Below, in pieces: positions 61,518 to 64,000 of a stretch of 64,000 nt of DNA (position 1 is its first letter; every line of letters starts with the position of its first letter). Location: NCBI RefSeq assembly GCF_002234595.1, contig NZ_NMUL01000068.1, positions 1 through 64,000 of the forward strand, written 5' to 3'. Below the pieces are notes generated by a model. The model was given only the letters and a program-made list of their open reading frames with translations, did not search any database and was not told the origin of the DNA. Position numbers and translations under genes: made by a program. The DNA is from Amycolatopsis vastitatis. Lineage in GTDB: Bacteria > Actinomycetota > Actinomycetes > Mycobacteriales > Pseudonocardiaceae.

Positions 61518-62081
61518 ATGATCGACGAGTTCGCGAAACAGTACCTGCACGGCGATTTGCGCGAGATCCGCGAAGAGATGCTCGGAAAGCTCGACGGGCT
61601 CGGCGAATACGACATCCGCCGTCCCCTGACCGCGACCGGCACCAACCTGCTCGGTCTCGTCAAGCACCTGACGCTGACCGAAGCCCGGTACTTCGGCGAC
61701 ATCTTCGGCAGGCCGTTCCCCGAACCGCTGCCCCGGTGGGACGACCGCGCCGTGCGCGGCAAGGACATGTGGGCGACCGAGCACGAGACGCGGGACGAGA
61801 TCATCAGCCGGTACCGGCAGGCGTGGGCCCACTCCGACGCGACGATCACGGAACTGGCCGTCGACACGCCGGGGCACGTGCCCTGGTGGCCCCGGCCGGA
61901 CGTGATGCTGTTCAACATCCTGGTGCACGTCCTCACCGAGACGAACCGGCACGCCGGGCACGCCGACATCCTGCGTGAACAGCTCGACGGCGCGCTCGCC
62001 AGCGACGGCCACCACGACGCGGAGTTCTGGGCGTCCCGGCACGCGGAGATCGAACGCGCCGCCCGAGCCGTCGCCCAGTGA
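61518..62081 (+). CDS. DinB/DUF664-family protein
   Basis: The 187-residue protein is a four-helix DinB fold with the three His: LLGLVKHLTLTEARYFGDI (His about 52), NILVHVLTETNRHAGHADIL (His pair), as in metal-dependent bacillithiol/mycothiol transferases of DUF664. ATG 61518 fits the family; an in-frame start 7 codons earlier is less likely. A short GGAG precedes it. The substrate thiol would be mycothiol in this organism type. Confidence 0.85.
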   Translation: MIDEFAKQYLHGDLREIREEMLGKLDGLGEYDIRRPLTATGTNLLGLVKHLTLTEARYFGDIFGRPFPEPLPRWDDRAVRGKDMWATEHETRDEIISRYRQAWAHSDATITELAVDTPGHVPWWPRPDVMLFNILVHVLTETNRHAGHADILREQLDGALASDGHHDAEFWASRHAEIERAARAVAQ

Positions 62082-62084
62082 CGG

Positions 62085-62939
62085 TCAGGGCAGCGGGTCG
62101 AGACCGGTCAGCTTGACGCTTTCCGTCCACAGCCGCGCGGCGGCCGCTTCGTCGGTCAGGTTGGCCCACAACGGTTCGAGCCGCGGCCTTCCCCGCAGCC
62201 CGAAGACCCGCGGCCCCCACAGCTGCCCGCCTTCGACGTCCGGGCCGAGCACCGCCCGGACGGCGGGCCGTGCGCCGGCGTCCTTGCCGTGCAGCAGAAC
62301 CCGGGCCGGCACCCCGCTCAGCCACTGGCCGGTGGTCCGCGTGTGGACCGGCGGCCGCGACGGCGTCAGCGAGTCGAGCGCGCCGCCGGGGTGGGCGAGC
62401 ACGCTGAGCCGCTTCGAGCCCGCGGCCCGCAGCCGCCGGTCGAGTTCGAGCGCGAACAGCATCTGCGCGAGCTTGGAACGCTCGTAGGCGCGCTTCGGGT
62501 GGTAATCGGTTTCGCTTTGCAGGTCGGCGAAGTCGAGACTCGCGGACTTCGCCGCGAAGCTGCCGGTGGTGACGATGCGCGCCTCCGCCGTCAGCACCGG
62601 CATCAGCCGGGCGACCAGGGCGAAGTGGCCGAGGTGGTTGGTGCCGAACATCAGCTCGTGGCCGTCCGGGGTCTCCCGGCGCGGCGGGTCGTCGAGCGCC
62701 ACCCCGGCGTTGCACACGACGGCGTCGAGCTCGCCGGTGTCGACCGGTTCGAGGGCGGCCAGGTCCATCCGGACGTGCCCGGCCCGCGCGCCGGCGACCC
62801 GGGAGCGGATCGCGGCGACGGCGGCTTCGGCTTTCGCCGGGTCGCGGCTGCCGATCACCACTTCCGCGCCCGCCGAGGCCAGCTGCTCGGCCACGAAGTA
62901 GCCGATTCCGGCATTGCCCCCGGTCACCAGTACCCGCAT
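62085..62939 (-). CDS. Short-chain dehydrogenase (retinol-dehydrogenase-like)
   Basis: The 284-residue SDR has VLVTGGNAGIGYFVAEQLA, VVIGSRDPAKAEAAVAAIRS, CNAGVALDDPPRRETPDGHE, TTGSFAAKSASLDFADLQSE and the catalytic YHPKRAYERSKLAQMLFALE (YxxxK). It likely reduces or oxidises a small alcohol/ketone with NADP. The ATG at 62937-62939 is preferred to a GTG 13 codons earlier. It is divergent from a TetR gene that may repress it. Confidence 0.88.
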   Translation of the reverse strand: MRVLVTGGNAGIGYFVAEQLASAGAEVVIGSRDPAKAEAAVAAIRSRVAGARAGHVRMDLAALEPVDTGELDAVVCNAGVALDDPPRRETPDGHELMFGTNHLGHFALVARLMPVLTAEARIVTTGSFAAKSASLDFADLQSETDYHPKRAYERSKLAQMLFALELDRRLRAAGSKRLSVLAHPGGALDSLTPSRPPVHTRTTGQWLSGVPARVLLHGKDAGARPAVRAVLGPDVEGGQLWGPRVFGLRGRPRLEPLWANLTDEAAAARLWTESVKLTGLDPLP

Positions 62940-62970
62940 CCGTCCCCCTCGTCGTGCCAAGCTGTCCCCC

Positions 62971-63585
62971 GTGGACAACGCTACCGACCCGGGTGGGGCG
63001 GGCTACCGACGGTCGGCCGGCTCGCCGCGCGGCGAGGCCCGGCGCCGGGAGCTGCTGGCGAAGATCACCGACGACGTCGCCGAGAACGGTCTGGTGGACT
63101 TCTCGCTGCGGCGCGCCGCGCGGGCGGCCGGGACGACGCACAAGGTGCTGCTCTACCACTTCGAAGGCGCCGAAGACCTGCTCCGGCAGGTGGTCGCCGC
63201 CCTGCGCGAGCGGCGGGTGGGGAACGCGCTGGCGGCGGTCGCCGGCTCGTCGTCGACCCTGGCCGACCGCGTCCGCGCGGCTTGGGAAAGCCTGCGCGAC
63301 GAGGAGACGCAGCTGCGCCGCGTGCTCGACCAGGCGATGGGCCTGGCGATGTACGACCCCGGCCGGTACGCGGCGCTCGGCCGCGGCGCGTCGCAGAAGT
63401 ACCTGCCGACGCTCGTGTCGTTCTGCCCCGAGGGCTGGCCCGAGCGGCGGAAGCTGGAGGTCGCCTCGATGATCCTCGCCGCGTTGCGCGGCTTCTTGGT
63501 GAACCTGCTGATCGACGACGACTTCGCGACAGCCGGCTTCGAGGCGTTGCTGCGGGCCGTCGAACGGGAGGAAGCGGCTCCCTGA
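62971..63585 (+). CDS. TetR-family transcriptional regulator
   Basis: From GTG 62971 the 204-residue protein reads RRRELLAKITDDVAENGLVD, FSLRRAARAAGTTHKVLLYH and a long helical C-domain (TLADRVRAAWESLRDEETQL). It is divergent from the SDR and 64 nt upstream of the hydrolase, and a perfect 14-bp palindrome lies in the latter gap. An in-frame ATG 19 codons earlier overlaps the SDR start and is rejected. Confidence 0.85.
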   Translation: MDNATDPGGAGYRRSAGSPRGEARRRELLAKITDDVAENGLVDFSLRRAARAAGTTHKVLLYHFEGAEDLLRQVVAALRERRVGNALAAVAGSSSTLADRVRAAWESLRDEETQLRRVLDQAMGLAMYDPGRYAALGRGASQKYLPTLVSFCPEGWPERRKLEVASMILAALRGFLVNLLIDDDFATAGFEALLRAVEREEAAP

Positions 63586-63600
63586 TTCTCGACAGTTTGC

Positions 63601-63614
63601 GAACCACGTGGTTC
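63601..63614. promoter_or_regulatory. 14-bp palindromic operator before the hydrolase gene
   Basis: GAACCACGTGGTTC is a perfect palindrome between the tetR stop (63585) and the hydrolase ATG (63650). A site of this length and position suits the upstream TetR protein and would allow autoregulated control of the hydrolase. Confidence 0.65.
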
Positions 63615-63649
63615 ACTTCCGGCGGGGGTCACTTCACCGGGAGGCCGGG

Positions 63650-64000
63650 ATGCAGGTCGAGCTGTCCGCGGGAACCATCGAGTACACCGACACCGGCGGC
63701 ACGGGCCCGGTCGTCGTCTTCGTCCACGGGCTGCTGATGGACGGCTCGCTGTGGGACGGCCCGGTCGCGGAGCTCGACGGCCTCCGCTGCGTCGTCCCGA
63801 CGCTCCCACTGGGCGCGCACGGGCACCCGATGCGCGAGGACGCCGACCTGTCGCTGCCCGGCATCGCGGCCCTGCTCGCGGAGTTCCTCGAGCGCCTCGA
63901 CCTGCCGGACGTCACGCTGGTCGGCGTCGACACGGGCGGCGCACTGGTGCAGCTGCTGATGGCCGGCGGCGTCTCCCGGGTGAGCCGCGTGGTCCTCGCG
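63650..64000 (+). CDS. Alpha/beta hydrolase, N-terminal part
   Basis: The first 117 residues (MQVELSAGTIEYTDTGGTGP, VVFVHGLLMDGSLWDGPVAE, LDLPDVTLVGVDTGGALVQL) are an alpha/beta hydrolase with the HG oxyanion loop and a nucleophile elbow G-V-D-T-G-G, which has Asp in place of the usual Ser. Asp is the nucleophile of haloalkane dehalogenases. The gene runs off the right edge. GGGAGG lies 7-8 nt before the ATG. Confidence 0.88.
   Translation, partial: MQVELSAGTIEYTDTGGTGPVVVFVHGLLMDGSLWDGPVAELDGLRCVVPTLPLGAHGHPMREDADLSLPGIAALLAEFLERLDLPDVTLVGVDTGGALVQLLMAGGVSRVSRVVLA

Overview
The window is very GC-rich and its coding density, gene families and promoter style point to an actinobacterium of the Pseudonocardiaceae, most likely an Amycolatopsis-type organism. 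The evidence is families such as the Methyltransf_19/DUF574 methyltransferase, F420-linked LLM and DDN-type oxidoreductases, a DUF222/13E12-type HNH protein, RsbW-like ATP-binding proteins and secreted CBM2 or ricin-tagged glycoside hydrolases. The genus is inferred from gene content only. No phage, plasmid, insertion sequence, CRISPR array or rRNA was found; this looks like ordinary chromosome with many regulators.

Layout. 0-5.6 kb: the N-terminal part of an AbrB-like gene, tRNA-Leu(GAG), a membrane-anchored cellulose-binding protein, small stress-type proteins, an Hsp18 gene with its divergent putative regulator, an F420-type nitroreductase behind a perfect palindrome, and a divergent ArsR/CDF zinc-export pair. 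5.6-10.1 kb: a DeoR-MFS pair, a TetR gene, and a Gfo/Idh dehydrogenase coupled to a xylose-isomerase-like epimerase. 10.3-16.7 kb: a DUF574 methyltransferase, a GH127 arabinofuranosidase carrying six ricin-type repeats, and a YtrA-like GntR-ABC operon. 16.8-23.7 kb: a cyclase/ThDP-enzyme pair, a secreted protein, an MFS exporter and a DUF222-HNH protein. 23.3-28.5 kb: an Lrp regulator divergent from a fused indolepyruvate:acceptor oxidoreductase, then an orphan response regulator with an ATPase-like partner. 28.5-36 kb: azoreductase/MarR, CPBP protease, an NAD(P)-binding protein, EamA/LysR, LysR/dehydratase and an LLM oxidoreductase. 36-39.2 kb: two secreted cell-wall enzymes, one behind a structured leader resembling the c-di-AMP riboswitch, and a DUF3072 gene behind a LexA-type box. 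39.2-42.8 kb: a PrsW remnant, small proteins, a short Rho paralogue and an RsbW-like ATPase. 42.9-49.3 kb: an esterase-GH10-CBM2 fusion, an HTH-SDR-SDR operon, an NAD(P)HX dehydratase and a histidine phosphatase. 49.4-58.1 kb: a dense partner-switching and two-component cluster. 58.2-64 kb: a glucodextranase-type GH15 enzyme, a DinB/DUF664 protein, an SDR, a TetR and a truncated alpha/beta hydrolase.

The strongest candidate for an unusual system is the 49.4-58.1 kb cluster. It encodes two SpoIIE-type phosphatases, two intact STAS proteins and one collapsed STAS pseudogene, a phosphatase fragment, RsbW-like ATPases, a GAF-ANTAR protein and a 1359-residue polypeptide. That polypeptide joins PAS, GAF, histidine kinase, receiver, PAS, GAF, PP2C phosphatase and RsbW-like ATPase domains, so a two-component relay and an anti-sigma switch sit in one chain. 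Three promoter-like elements of one design (GGTTG, 14-15 nt, GGGTA) occur in the window, one at the end of this cluster, and fit the sigma-B/F-type output such a switch would control.

At least nine genes, mostly regulators, have a TANNNT -10 element only 6-7 nt before the start codon, which predicts leaderless transcripts. Several palindromic operators sit in promoters (hsp18, nitroreductase, DeoR, GH127, GntR, secreted protein at 19.3 kb, hydrolase at 63.6 kb). All functional statements rest on reading the sequence and on knowledge of the families; no database search was run.
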